From: Conchocele bisecta | Lineage: Eukaryota; Mollusca; Bivalvia; Lucinida; Thyasiridae | Length of the DNA: 64,000 bases | Reading direction: 5' to 3' | Assembly (NCBI GenBank): GCA_029237695.1 | Contig: CM055269.1 | Coordinates: 27,872,956 to 27,936,955, forward strand | Shown: positions 30,732-45,669 of the stretch, one piece after another | Position numbering within the stretch: the stretch's first letter is position 1 | Layout of the letters: each line of letters begins with the position of its first letter | The notes under the pieces: model-generated | Database searches by the model: none | Told to the model about the DNA's origin: nothing | What the model saw: only the letters and a program-made list of their open reading frames with translations | Program-made: the position numbers and the translations under genes

Positions 30732-31231
30732 NNNNNNNNNNNNNNNNNNNNNNNNNNNNNNNNNNNNNNNNNNNNNNNNNNNNNNNNNNNNNNNNNNNNN
30801 NNNNNNNNNNNNNNNNNNNNNNNNNNNNNNNNNNNNNNNNNNNNNNNNNNNNNNNNNNNNNNNNNNNNNNNNNNNNNNNNNNNNNNNNNNNNNNNNNNNN
30901 NNNNNNNNNNNNNNNNNNNNNNNNNNNNNNNNNNNNNNNNNNNNNNNNNNNNNNNNNNNNNNNNNNNNNNNNNNNNNNNNNNNNNNNNNNNNNNNNNNNN
31001 NNNNNNNNNNNNNNNNNNNNNNNNNNNNNNNNNNNNNNNNNNNNNNNNNNNNNNNNNNNNNNNNNNNNNNNNNNNNNNNNNNNNNNNNNNNNNNNNNNNN
31101 NNNNNNNNNNNNNNNNNNNNNNNNNNNNNNNNNNNNNNNNNNNNNNNNNNNNNNNNNNNNNNNNNNNNNNNNNNNNNNNNNNNNNNNNNNNNNNNNNNNN
31201 NNNNNNNNNNNNNNNNNNNNNNNNNNNNNNN
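30732..31231. other. Assembly gap of exactly 500 N
   Basis: 500 consecutive N. The sequence before the gap is the end of copy 1 and the sequence after it is the beginning of copy 2. Open frames spanning it are artefacts. Confidence 1.
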
Positions 31232-32472
31232 TATGCACGGTGTTTACGACCCAATCGCTATGGATGTGCAATACATAATGTCAGGTTCGGGCGGCAGACT
31301 TGCTAACATTGCAAGAAAATAAGAAATAAAAGCCCAAATTTAAAATGTATTCAGTTCATTATCTTGGAGTTGGCAATTTCATGTCGTTTTTAGCTGGACA
31401 CAAACTACTCAAGAATCAGTTTCCATTTTTGACAAGTAAAACAACCAGTTATTGCCGAATGGTTTCCATGCCGCTGTATACATCGCATACATGTTGAACC
31501 TGATGAAAACTGCTTGTCCAGAAATGACACGACGGCCAAGCAAGAATAACCAGAGAATAGCAAGATGGTAATGCATTCCCAGCGCATAGTGAAAGTAAGA
31601 GACATTTATGTCACTACATGCATACCGCCCAACTCTCAAAATACTTTTTTTCTATATTTGTTCAGTAATGCACTTAGTGAAACCTCTCTAAACCGGACAC
31701 CCTGGAAAGCCCCCAGGGTATCCGGTTTAGATAGGTTCCACTGTACAAACATACAGCATCCAGTTTACCACCAGTGTAGACCCAGAGTTTCATGCAAGCC
31801 CGGGCATTTGGATCTGGACCGGCCAGATTACACGGGTTGTAAACGGAAAGCTGATGCATTGTCATACATGCCAGTAATCCTTTACTTGTCTTATCCTATC
31901 TCATTCCTCAATAAAAATGAAAAACAAATATATGTGCTCAAAAATAATTAAAAAAGGTGAAAATATGTTATATGCAAAAATATGAGAAAAGCGGTAGGAA
32001 ATGTAAAGGATTTAAATAAAGAACAATTTATATGATTTTTTTTATTTTATTAATTTTATGTTGTTACCGCTCATTTATCAGTTGTGCAGTCACAACATAA
32101 TACTTTTATCAATGTTGCTGTTGAATCGGTAGGTATGCCATAAAATAAGTGACAGGAAATAGTTCTGACTTCGGGAATTCACCACCAGCTACCGGGCCTC
32201 TGACCACTCTAGCGCGTCCACCGTTTCATGTCTGGGCAACCATTTCTCCCCAGGCTCGGTGTGTATGCCATATGACGGCAGCATGGAAAACACCAGGGAA
32301 CAACGGATTGTTTTATTATTGAGAAAAAGGAGAGTGTTTGATGAATATATGTGTAGTAAAAAATAAGATGAAAATCATTTCATATAATAATACATTAAAT
32401 TTTGTCTTTTTGAAACTGAAACTGAAACTTTCAACTTACGTGGGTGAGACAAAAACTGTACATAATTAGCTT

Positions 32473-33031
32473 TACTGTCTGTTTCACGAAACCTGTCAAA
32501 ATTTTACGGCTATATAAACAATTCAAAAACTTTTTTTTTTGGATAATATAAATTAAAGGAAAAATGAGCCTTCTTTTTATTTCGTGGAATTTTGTCAAAT
32601 ATTTTATTGCGTAAAACAATTTCCCCATGCTAAAAATCCCCATGACATCTTCACAAGATGTCTATGGGGATTTAACACGGGGATTTTCTTTTAGAATTTC
32701 AGAAATATTGGACCGATTTTTAAAATTTAACTTTTGTTTTCTTAGATCATTTCAAAGCTATCTAGCTAGGTTTCGGAGTCAATTTCCAATTTTGAATTTT
32801 GTTCGTGTTTTTGACTCCTCCCACAGCTCCTCTACCTCTTTTCCCCCCATGTTAAATTCCCATAGAGAAATATTTTTTTCGTAATAATACCAATATTTGA
32901 CCAAATTTCACGAAATAAAAAGAAGGCTCATTCTTAAATTTTCCTTTAATTTAATATTATCGTAAAAAATATTGTTTTTGAATTGTTTATATGACCGTAA
33001 AATTTGGGCAGCTTTCGTGAAACAGACAGTA
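32473..33031 (+). mobile_element. MITE family B, allelic copy
   Basis: Counterpart of 18702-19252 in the second copy, with small indels. Confidence 0.85.
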
Positions 33032-35861
33032 GTCAAGATCAGGGTGTACACAGACTGATATTTATTAGAGTTGCTGATAAGCCTATACTCCAATCTTTGC
33101 AAACAGTGTAGATCCAGATGAGCCAGCTGAAATTTCCACTTTTCTGATTAATATAATAGTCTGGGCCCGGTTGCTCAAAGCTTCTGTTAGCTTAACAGAC
33201 TGTTAAAACGTTAGCGTTGCTAAGGATTTAACAGTCTGTTAAGCTAACAGAGGTTTTGAGCAACCGGGCCCTGATAATTACTTAGTTACTTATGGTTGAA
33301 AGGGTATGAACTCTTTTAAATTAAACTTTAATTTATAATGATTGGTATAATTAATACATTTCTGTAGATACATACAAGAATTGTGCAATGGTAACTTGTT
33401 AATTATATTTTTGACATTGATAACTATTTTGAATTTAGTAATTACTATACATTGGATTTTAGATAATGATGAGTATGAAGTTAATTTGAAGGACCTTAAC
33501 CCTAATTAAACATTGCACACCATTATGGAGGGCTGTAACTAATGTTGATATAAAGTGTATCCCACCATTTACCCTTAAATATAAGCCGAATGAATTTGCA
33601 TATTATTTAGTCGTTACGTTTTTAGTAGTATTATCCATGCCGCTAGCATTCGCAATGAACTATTATTAAAGGAAACCCTAAATCTTTTTTGAAAACAACT
33701 AGTCAAGTTGTGCTGTCTTATACATGTACATTCATAAAATATTGCATACTAGGTCTAGAACATTTTAGTCGTACGAAGTTTAGTGAAACGGCACCCCCAG
33801 TACTGGAAATGTGTGTAATTGGCTTATACATATTATGACACTGAGAAAATGGAGTCCGGTTTACAATGGAACTATCAGTTAATATCTTGTAGAAGTCCAT
33901 CACATATTTGTACCACACACGTTCGTTTGTAACACTCGCTGAAGTTGTAGATCTGCGTTGAAGTTGTAGAACTGAATGAATCTGTAATTATAACAATTGT
34001 GTAATTGGAAGATTATTCCACTTCTGGACCAGTCATATAAATAGGTTAGTTTTCCGAAGTTGAACAATTGGGAGTAACTTCCCCTTAGAACTTCTTCCAT
34101 GGCGTTATTGGCATTATAATTGGCGTAGATTATAGTGTTAACTATATTGTAATTTTCAAATTTGCGGCGTGATATACGCCGCAAATTTCAAAATTACAAT
34201 GCGGTTAACCTATTTCTTATGCACTCCTTTACTAATGGCGTAGGAATACATATTGAATAATTTGCGACCGTTTCATCAACAATGATATACCTGTAATGAA
34301 TGACCATCGGCCAATCAGATTGCATGATGTTTACAGAGTGCATTAGAATGTCGGTTTAATGCTTAAAACGAAGCGCAATGTGATGTCAAATGACAGATTC
34401 CACCAATTCTAACGTCAGTGATGCCCTGGAAGTTGTTCTAGGGGAAGTTACATGTACTCATGATTCTCCAAGTTTGGTAAGCTATCTATAGCACAAGTAT
34501 ATAAGGCACGCAATATGACAAAACCAGGCTTGTTTCTTTCATGATCCTGATTATTTGTGCAGTTATACTACAAACTGCAAATCTGTGAAAGTTGGAGCAG
34601 GTTTAATGGATGACTCGTTGACTGGGTTGTTAACAGTGAAGCCATAGCTCAGACATGACAGTCTGATCTTTTACTTATTGATCATAAATGTAATACACCT
34701 GGTTTTGTCGGATCATGATCCAAATTATATTTAGAGATATTATATATGAGATCTGGATAAAATGTAACCACATGTAGTTTGCAGCCAGTGTAGACCCATA
34801 ACTCAGCATGCGGATAAAACATTACACCACTTTAACAAATTAATAGCTATCACATTTTGGCAGATTCAAAAAGAAAATGACGAAATTAACTAGATTTGAC
34901 AGTAAACAAGGGCTTATAGAATACCACCCACCACATGTGGGTCCATGACTTTATGGTGCAAAAATTGTAAATGAATGATGAATAATCAGCATAGAAATGC
35001 ATGTGTGACACAAGATATTCCATAGAAGGAACCAGAAATTATAATAATTCATCCCAAGCTAAGGTTCCCATCAATACACCAAGTCTGTGACCATGATATT
35101 ACCAGGGAAGGAGTGGACAGAGGGTCTTGGATTGGTCTAAGCATCAGCATTACTAGTGTATGAAGATGTTTCGTGATAGGAAATTATAAAGAAAGGTTAC
35201 AAATAAAGTAATTTTGTTAATGGGCAGGCAGGCCGCATTGGTGGGCAGTAAACTATGGATGATGATAAATGCACATATGATATTTAATACTTAGGGTTGC
35301 AGGTACTCAAAAACTATTCTTGCAACAACATTTTAAACACATTTGACCTGGATCTTGAGCATTTAGGCCACATGGATGAGCAGCATAATTAAAATATGGA
35401 TGATGATAAACAAGAATATCAAGTCAGACATACGTTTACATATATAAAGATAAACATAAACATTTAATGTAAATATTTCAAAGTCATTTAACCTTATCGT
35501 TGGGAATACAGGCTGCACGGGTGGGCAATAGAAGCAATGCATGGATAATGACAAACAAACATATAACATTTCAATGTCAGTCAGAATTACTGTTCCAGGG
35601 GCCGCTTTCACTAAACTTCGTACGACTAAAATGTTCGTAAGTGCAAATTTTAGGATCGTCTGTTAAATTTCAATTGATGGATTAAACACGTATTGAGCAT
35701 AGGCTGCATAAGCTCAATAAATGTAAATCCGATAATTGTTTACAATAAAACATTGTTAATGTGAAATCTACAGAGTATCATAATTTTGCACTTACGAACA
35801 TTGTATGCGGGGCTGTGTTATTTACACCAATTTTATTTCCTGTGGCCACGTGTAAATAACC

Positions 35862-36095
35862 AGGGGGCCGTTTCACTAAACTTCGTACGACTAAAATGTT
35901 CGTAAGTGCAAAATTATGATAGTCAATACATTTCACATTAACAATGTTTTCTTGTAACCAATTATTTAATTTACATTTATTGAGCAAAGGCTGCATATGC
36001 TCAATAAATGTAAAATCCATCAATTGAAATTTCCAGACGATCCTAAATTTGCACTTACGAACATTTTAGTCGTACGAAGTTTAGTGAAACGGCCC
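35862..36095 (+). mobile_element. MITE family C, allelic copy
   Basis: Counterpart of 22074-22306; the damaged neighbour (counterpart of 21809) is at about 35596-35813. Confidence 0.85.
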
Positions 36096-36402
36096 CTGAA
36101 TATGGGATACTCACAAACAACACAAATGTTGCAACAAATGTATTGCCATTGGCCTTGAACTTGGGGGTATGGGTCACGTGGATAGGGAATGGAATGAAAA
36201 CATTAAGTTTGAAGCATAACAAGTTTGAAGTAAACCTGACTTACAGTTGCAGAGATTATAAGGCACTCAGAAACGGTAACACCATTGTTTGGCAAAAAAC
36301 TTCATCTGTAGCCGATTTCATCAAAATTGCAAAGTATACTTATCTAGCAAAGTATACTTTGAGGGAGTAATCATTTATTTTCAAAATGCATTGTTTGATA
36401 TA

Positions 36403-39400
36403 CATGGGTTCATCAAAATAATAATATTAGACACACACTGCTTGAAAGATGTACAGATGTATTTTGTACAGGATTGAAATTAAATAAATGAGGATAGTTA
36501 GAAAGAAAAATAATAGAAGTGAAGTGGAGAAGAGAGCATGATATAGAAGTCATTAACATCATGTATATTGGATTACACCACCAATACATGTATCTACTAG
36601 AAACCACTTCATATAGTCAATTCCTCATGCCCAACAAATTACTCTGCAATATGAAAGATTGGCGTGTATGTAACACATGTAAAAATGTTCACTATCTATT
36701 GTTCACCGTCATATCTGTATACCAGTATACACTATGCATGTCAAATGCCAAAATGTCATCGGACCAAGTCTCACAATTGGATTTATTATACTGCTTAACT
36801 GTAGTTTCATAATTGGTTGCAACATCTCCTGGACTACATTCTAATTTATGTACGATCCATCATAATACATTTAATAGCGATCTCATTTATATACACAGTT
36901 CCTCTACCAGGCCCCAATGAGACAATTAACAACACGTCCACTTGTCTGACGATTCCTCGGCACGGCCTCGCTAGTGCTAGTCATCTACTCGAGTGCTTAA
37001 GTCGCCTACTGTGAACTGACATCATCACGTACAACCTTTCATCTGGATGGGAAGTGCTACACCAACCCGAAAATGAAATTCAACCCACTCAGCCCAGCCA
37101 TTTCACTTCACTACCTTTTAGCACACGAAATCCAGTGACAAACAACAAATTTCACGCCAATTCACTGAACTACTATACTATATATAGACACTTACCAACT
37201 TCAACTTCCACTTTAAATCACCAGTCATCTAATATCCAGCTAGTATCACACTGTAAGTATCTGCATTTAACTATCACATATTGGGCACACACTAATACAA
37301 TAAACAGTTCATTTCTACTCCACTGCCCAGTTCTAACTGACGACCCTGGCTATCCACAAAGTAGTGTGGTACGAGCAGGCAATTACCTGCCTGAAGCCTA
37401 CAGACATTATCTGACTGATTCCCTCGTGCATGCCGGGATAGCCAGCGACCGTACAAATAGCCGCACAATATCCGGGCATGTCACTTAGAGTCACCGCCAT
37501 TACTGAAGCCAGTCGAATAGACCAACCTCGTCGGAGATACGTGATTGCCACTCGGAACCGATGTCCTCTGGAACCATCCGATCCACAGCACCTCGCTACG
37601 TATCTCAGACAGGTAAGCGTCTACAGTATTCACACGTTTTTGTTCCCCAAACCATTATTCAGGATTAACCTGAGTACCTAACTGTCCACACATCTCTGGA
37701 GCAATCATTGACCATACATACCTACATGAAATGCCGGTCAATTCGTTACATACCTTCCTTCCTTCTCTTGATAAATATTTATATCTTGATAAATATTTAT
37801 ATTTATCATCCAAAACACACGAATTGACACAACTCGGACATATATTTATTATCTACACACCCACTCAACATGTATGCCACTGTGTTCTTGCTTCCTTTCA
37901 CATGTTATGTTACATAATTGTACTCCTGTAGGGTTAGACTCCATCGTAGAAGCCTTTGGTTGTTTCCCTTCATTTGTTTCAGCCACTGTAAGGGGAAATG
38001 GTCTGTTTCAATCACAAACCTGGTTCCATACAAATACTCTCGCAGCATCAACACAGCCTTGACGATTGCCAAGCACTCCTTTTCTATCGTGCTGTACGCC
38101 TGTTCCCTTGGTAGCAATGTTTGGCTCATGTACAATAGTGGATGCCTTTCACCATTTACCTCTTGTAGCAACACTGCTCCAATCCCCCGGTCACTGCTGT
38201 CTGTTTGCAGAATGAATGTTAACTCAAAATTTGGATTGTACAATACCGGGTATGACGCAGTTTTTCCTTTATTGTCTCAAAAGCAGACTGTTCCTTTTCT
38301 GTCCATACTACCTTGTTTGGGGACTTTTTTGATGTAAGGTCAGTTAACGGTGCTGCAATGTCAGCGAACTTTGGAATGAAACTGCGATAAAAGTTTGCCA
38401 ATCCTACAAACGATCTTACCTTCTTTTTCGTACATGGTATTGGTATGTCGTTGATTGCCTATATCTTCTCATTTCTTGGCTTCACCTGTCAACTGCCCAC
38501 TACATGTGCTAAAAACTACCATTTCCCGGAATACAAAACTACACTTACTTGGTTTTGCTGTCAATCTCGCCTGTCTAAGTGATTGTAAAACACACTCAAT
38601 GTGGTGTAAATGGTCTGGAAAGGTCTCACTTAACAATATTATATCATCTATAAATGAATCCGTGAAGTTAGCCATACCTTCAAATAATTTCTTCATCAAT
38701 CGTACGAAGGAAGGTGCCGAATTTATCATTCCGAATGGCATTACTGTAAAGTGGTAGTGTCCGAATGGTGTAGCAAAATAACTTTTGTATTGTGCATGTT
38801 CAGTTAACTGAATCTGCCAGTACCCTTTTGTGAGATATATTTTACTTATGTACTTGGCCTCACCTAATTTGTTAATTATTTCCTCAAGCTTTGGCATTGG
38901 TTGTGGGTCAAATATTGTTTGTCATTCAATCCCCATAGTCCACAACTACCTGATTGTTTTGTCCTTTTTCGGCACTATGACTATTAGTGCTGCACATGGG
39001 CTTTCTGAATGCTCTACAATACCAGCTTCCACCATGTTATCTATTTCCTTATGGACCTGTGTTCTAAGGGCATATGGAATCACATACGGTTTCTTGTATA
39101 TTGGCTTATCAGAATTCAGCACAACATCATGCTGTGCCAAGTGAGTCTTACCTGGTACATCTGTCAGTACGTCTGTGTATTTGCTACACAATTGTCGGTG
39201 ACTACTTACATCCAACCCTTCGTTTATCTGTACATCATCTACACATTCTGTCGGGGTGAGCAAAGGATTTCCTATTGCTGTACATACCTCTTCACATCCC
39301 TCATTTGGTTCAGTCAAATCTGTAATAATTTGAAGTACATCTACTGTTTCATTTGCCATCTGATCCAAACTTTCATTTTCGTACCATTTTTTCAAAATGT

Positions 39401-41612
39401 TAATATGGAATGCCTTTCGTCCAAACTGTAATTTGTAATCCAATCGGTCACTTTGTCTATTACCTTATATGGCCCTTTCCATTGAGCTTGTTTGTTGATG
39501 TCGGGAGTAACACCAGTACTTTATCTCCAACTAATAATGTCCTCGGTTTAGTTTTCCTGTCATAGTACAATTTCTGTTTCATCTTAGCCTTACCCTTCGT
39601 GTTCGTGTGCCAACTTCTCTCTTGCTTCTATCACATAACTAAAGACTGATACTGGTACCTCATCGTCCGGTGCCGTATCCCATGTATCTCTTAAAGGTGA
39701 CAGCGGCCCATGCACTGGCCAACCATACAAAAGTTCGAACGGTGAAAACCCTGTTGATTCATTGGGGACCTCCCTATACGCAAAGATGACATATGGTATA
39801 AAACTCAACATTTTTTTCAATGTTCCGTTAAAGTTTTCCACCAAACCGTTTGCTTCTGGATGGTATGGGGTACTACAGATCTTGCGTATCTGCATAAGTG
39901 TACACAATTTTTTCATAAGACCTGATGTAAAATTGCTTCCCATGTTAGTCAAAATTTCCAGTGGAATACCTACCCTCGAAATGAACCAGATGAGTTAATT
40001 TGCAATAGTTTCTGTGTCTATACTTTTCCATGGAATTGCTTCTGGATATTTTGTCGCATAGTCACAAATGACTAATATATATCTGTTTCCGGACTTTGTA
40101 CGATTTAATGGGCCCACTATATCCATTGCTATACGTTTAAAGGGAACATCCATGTGAGGTATTGGCACCAGTGGTACCTTACCTACTCTTCCTTTTGCAA
40201 CACTCTTTTGACACTGGCCACATACCTTACAAACCTTTGCTGTGTCAACAAATATCCCTGGCCAATAGAAGTGATTCAGTATCCTGTCTCTTGTCTTCTT
40301 ATTACCTAAATGCCCCCCCCCCAAAAAAAAGGTGATTTGTGTGCTAGGTTCAATATTGAAGATCTGTATCTCATGGGAACCACTATCTGCTTAATGGTTT
40401 CCACCATTCTTCATTTTAAAGAACCTGTAGATCATCTCATTTCAATCCTAATGTATGTTTGTCCTGCTCAATTTATTTCTCAATCAACTGTCTTACCTTA
40501 TTTAAACTCGGATCACTCATTTGTTCTTTCATCAACTCCTCGGTCCCTCCAAATGCTTGTATATTTGTACATTTGTACCCTGATCTTGCACATCAGGTCC
40601 CTTACCTTTCTCCTCCAGTATGTGTCTCTGCCTCTCTTTGTTCCTCGACTCTTCGTGTTCTCTATGTGCCTTTTGTGTACGTGTTTCAACTACATGTATA
40701 CCCTCTTGAGTGCTGGACCCATCTAAGGCAATATGTCCAACATTCCCAATTATGATTGAAAATCTACGTCTGAACTAAACATAAGCTGTTCCCTCAACAC
40801 TAAATCATAGAGTTGAGTGTAACTACTGTGCACCTTCTCACTTTCCACCCAATGCTCTAATGGACTTGACACTCGGATGGCATATTCCTTGAATGTCTCT
40901 CATATTTCCTGCCTGATATTCCTAAACTTCTCCCTATACATCCATGAATTCAGGCCAAACCTATCTAGAATAGCTATTTTTATCTTCTCATAGTTTGAGC
41001 TATCATGTACTGCCATAGGAGAATATGCCTGAAGGGCTGTTCCTGTTCCTGATAACTGTGGTACTAACCGAATTGGCCAGTCTTTTTTCTGCCAATTATG
41101 CATTGTTGCCAACCTTTCAAAAGATCGCAGAAATACTTTTACATCTTCGCCTTCTACATATTTTGGAAGACTAACCTTGACATTTCCATTACCACTACTA
41201 GAATATGAATGTGCACCCTGTAATGCAAGCTCCTTTTCTTTAAGCTCCAGCTCTCTCATTTTTGCGGTATGTTCTAACTTAGCCATTTCAATTTCTCTGT
41301 TTTTCTGATTCTATTTTTTTATAATTCCAGTTTGTGCGACCTTTCAATTCGTTCGTCTTCAGCAATTTTAATTTTGTAAATTTTTCTAACATAGTCATGC
41401 AATTGGACACATCCCCACCCTTATCAATTATTTTTGCAATCCAATCGGGGTACCCCTCCGACGACATTTTGCTGCACAGTACTTTGCGATAACCCTAATC
41501 AAATTATAACTCTCTAACTTTTCAGTCACTGTAAACAAGATTATGTATCTTATATCTACTTGTAGTCACATCCACAAATACACCAACAACTTAGCACGAT
41601 GTGTGTGTAAAC
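36403..41612 (-). mobile_element. Gmr1-like retrotransposon, allelic copy
   Basis: Same domains, same boundaries inside MITE A and same defects as 22615-27844, including the Asn at the second integrase catalytic position. A continuous frame at 38946-39443 joins the integrase C-terminal module to RT. Small indels move some frame breaks. Confidence 0.85.
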
Positions 41613-42286
41613 CGCTGCATATATTTGATGATTAAAAGTATGCAGAATTATTATACTGAATGTATTACATTGTCACAGCCAAAATGGCTGTGATAATGTA
41701 TTAAATTCAGTATAATCAAAATTAATAAATGTATCCTTAAATTGAAAATTTCTCCCTCAAAGTATACTTTGCTAGATAAGTATGCTTTGCAATGTTGGTG
41801 AAATAGGCTACAGAAACTTCGAAGTTATTAGAACTTGACCTTGGGCATACATATCACATCAGTGGGCAAAATAATGAAAATATGCGTATTTTACACATGT
41901 AATAAGGTTCACAAATGTATGTGGCTGTGACTGGCGAAATGGGGCCTATGGGTTTTGCGACCAGGGTGGATCTAGATCAGACTATGCATCTGATCAGGAT
42001 ATTCCCTGTTCGTCGCATATCCATCAATGAAACAACCGCCATGCTTCTAAGAAGCAATACAGATCATATTCAGGAGACAGGAGTGTGATCTTCTTGATCA
42101 GGAGCTAAACTTATCACAAAGCCCATAAGCCCCATTTCTCCAATCACAGCCACACATTACAAGTGGTTAACTACGTATGCTCTAATTGCATGTGACATGT
42201 CTTACGTCATGATGTACACATGTGCGAAGCATCAAGCAAAATGCGGTATGTGAAGCGGGAAATGACGTATGCCCTGGATAAGGACA

Positions 42287-42686
42287 CAGGGCTCCAGATA
42301 AGGAATTAGTAATTGAGTATTGTCACTCCATCATTTCTGAAGTAATTGGGTATTTCAAAATTTTAATTGGGTAAAATAAAATCACACTACTGTTAACACA
42401 TCAACAGACAGCAATTATTGAATAGTTTGCTTCGAAATGACAACATGTCTTGGCATTTCATTAGAATTGTCTCCTTGGACACAATTCTAATGAAATACTA
42501 AGATGTGTTTCCATGAAAAATAATAAAATATGCTATATTTGTGGTCTGTTTATTGTTTTCTGCAGCATGATAAAGGAACCACAAATTTTATATTGCTTTT
42601 TGATACTCGCTACGTCTGATTTCAATTTATTTTTTGGCAATTTTAATTGGGTATTTAAGCAAATTCGCAGCTTATCTGGAGCCCTG
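42287..42686 (+). mobile_element. MITE family F, allelic copy
   Basis: Counterpart of 28518-28917. Confidence 0.8.
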
Positions 42687-43480
42687 AGTACCTAAACCAA
42701 CCAGGTGAATGTTGTGTCGAAGGTAAGTACAAAATACAGTTGTCTTTCTTGCACATGGAACATAGCAAATATAACAGTTTCAAGAGGGGCTGAAAAAATG
42801 AGGAAAAACAATTTTTCGCTGGATCTGTATTTTGTCTACCATAGATAAAGCCATATGTTATCACAACGGAACACAAATGTGACAAACAGATGCACATATA
42901 GACACAGAGAAAATAAATATGTTGCCACAAATTCTTGTCAGGGTCCTAATTGAGCGAATTGCGGGTGCACCAAATGTTTGTTACTTACAATTCAGTAGAC
43001 CCGCATCTCCGAAGTTGTGTCCATGACTTGAAGTGGATCCAATCCATGTCTGTGCTGCAGCTACCACAGTAACAAAAACCATTTCCACGCACCTAAATCA
43101 TTGAAAGTTCTGCATTAACCCGTAAAATGTAGGAATCTAAAATTGGCGCCCAAGTTTAACACGAATTTTCAAGTCATTTTATCTTGACCTTGAGCAAGTG
43201 AGCCACATGATTTAGCTATATATTGATTGTGATAAACAAGATTATCAAGTTTCAAGGCAATTTACAGAGGCAACAGATATCGCAAAACGTTAATGCAAAG
43301 TGATTGGACGCATAGGCAGCGCAATACCATACACATCTTATTTTTCCAAATGGATGATGCTGAACTAGAATATGAAGTTTCAAGTCAATCCAACTGATAT
43401 ATGCAGCTAACGTTATTTTCAGTAATTTGAAACCATGTACGTACAGTTCTGCTAGTTACACACACACAAACACACACACA

Positions 43481-43516
<36 letters not shown>

Positions 43517-43524
43517 CACACGCA

Positions 43525-43570
<46 letters not shown>

Positions 43571-44478
43571 ATACCATTGTGATCACTAGGTATCGTTTAA
43601 CCATAACTAAGGAAACCCAGAAAGTGTTATGGTGATATTTTCATCCGATAAAACTAACATACTAACGGGGAACATTAACAACAACATGCTCACTGTTTGT
43701 CAACCCCATTCGTGATGTCATCGACTTCAATAAGCAGATCTCAAGACGGACGCACTGAAAACTATAGAGCTCTACTTATTCTTAGCGTGGCCCTAACAAT
43801 GAATATAACGACGAATTTCAGTTGTGAGAAACACAGAATGTTCGTTACTTACAAATCAGTAGACCTGGCATCTCCGATCTGGTCTCCATGGAAACATTGA
43901 TTAGTCCAATCACAGTCCGCCCATCTGTTACCATAGTAACCAAGTCAATCTGCTAGCTAAGAAGTAAATTAAATTTCAGCATTAACCCGTAAAGGCAGGG
44001 GGCCGTTTCACTAAACTTCGTACGACTAAATTGTGCACAAGGGCAAATTCAGGATCGTCTGGAAATTTGAATTGATGGATTTACATTTATTGAACATAGG
44101 CCTATGCTCAATAAATGTAAATCCAATAATTGTTTAAAAGAAATTTAAAGAATGTAAAATCATAATTTTGCTCACGGAATAGGTTTTGCGTAAGCTCGCG
44201 CACGCGATAGGGTTTTGCATGCGCACGCGATAGCTATACACTCCATTACTAAAGCAACCAGAGATAAGTATTCAAGTATTTATTGTGGCGGCCATTTTGA
44301 AAATATAATTATTTTATAACTGGATATGTATTTCTTATCAAGTGATCGATTTTTATATCAAACTGGTATGGATACATGCAATATTGTACATGAAATTCTG
44401 TTTAAAAGGCTCCATAAAGTAAATAATATGGAAAAAAACAAGAACATTTTGGCGGCCATTTTGACTTTTTTGACAAGT

Positions 44479-45669
44479 GTGGAAAGAATGGCATCACCCT
44501 CTCCTGTAATTTATATTTATTTGTAAGGGAAAGCAATGTATATGTGTTTCAACTCATGAATGTCTGTAATCGTTCGTAAAATCACACGATTCGCAGGAAA
44601 AAAATTGGCAAAATAGCCCAATTGGGGAGCCATTTTGAAATGTATCGCCATTTGCTGATTTATGAAAAATGGCCGCCATTTGTTTACCCAGTGGCTTTCT
44701 TATCATAGACGACAAAAATTGGTAGACAATGGGCCACTGAATCCGAAAAATCATACTCACAAAAAATCCCCCATGGGGGAGGTGGGGGGTGGGGGGTAAT
44801 GCTGGCTCAAAGTTTGTCATCTACTATTGTGTAGCATACATTGAGACTGCACTGGCGGCAAAATCAATACATGTAAAATAAAAATATGCAGATTTATTGT
44901 TTATTCTAGATTCTCGACCAATGAAAGAACAGCATTTCCTCAAGTAATCGCATATTGCGACACTTTCGCCAATATCTATTAAATTAATCACTAAATGCTC
45001 AGCCGCTATATTTAGAACTGATTTTACGTTTTGTTGTCATCAGTTGACGAGACGCAAAACATATTACCGCCCACACAGGCGCTCACTTCGTGTCACACCG
45101 CCAATCACATGCTAGTATGCGATTTAAAATCACGTTTAGGGGCGGAGCTTCGCGAAGGCTAGTATACAATAAGTACGTTATAGCTCACATAATTTTGATT
45201 TTTTAATAAATTGATTTCGTAGCGAGCGCTATAACTATTAGTATTACATGTATCCTAAGAAGATCGAAGTCGTCTACAATATAACCAGTTAAGACGGTAT
45301 AACAGAGGACAGCCGTCATCTGTATCAACAGAAATATAATAGGACACTTTTCGTGATATCTAATCAGCTATTTGTTTGCCGATTATATAAAACATCCATA
45401 CGAAAATAAAACAAGCATAGAATGACTGAATTTGAGGTAAATGTGTTAGTATATTATATCTCAAATATCAATGGCGGGACCAACCTTTAGAAATATAATA
45501 TGTATGAGCAAAGTGAAAACGATAATATATAAAAGGTTAAAATGCGCGTAAAGAGTGTCAATGGCGGCAAGGATATACGTATTAATGGAATTATTTGTAC
45601 TTTATAAGGTCCCCACACTGCAAATGTTCACATACTGACATTCTCTGGTATTTGCCTGACATTTTCAAA
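44479..45669. other. Unique host DNA, no gene
   Basis: The first stretch that is not duplicated. It contains C/G-rich runs (about 44765-44800) and otherwise AT-rich DNA; no coding frame is supported. Confidence 0.55.

Larger units (their letters stand above)
31232..44478 (+). repeat. Copy 2 of the ~13.25-kb duplication
   Basis: Colinear with 17465-30731. It continues into unique sequence at 44479 (GTGGAAAGAATGG), whereas copy 1 ends in N. All copy-1 features recur here at about +13.75 kb. Confidence 0.95.

Noticed and set aside
30579..31322. Open frames crossing the N gap.
   Set aside because: N positions translate as unknown residues; the frames have no content.
22615..41612. Two independent retrotransposon insertions.
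   Set aside because: Both copies have identical insertion borders and flanks; they are the same insertion in the duplicated region.
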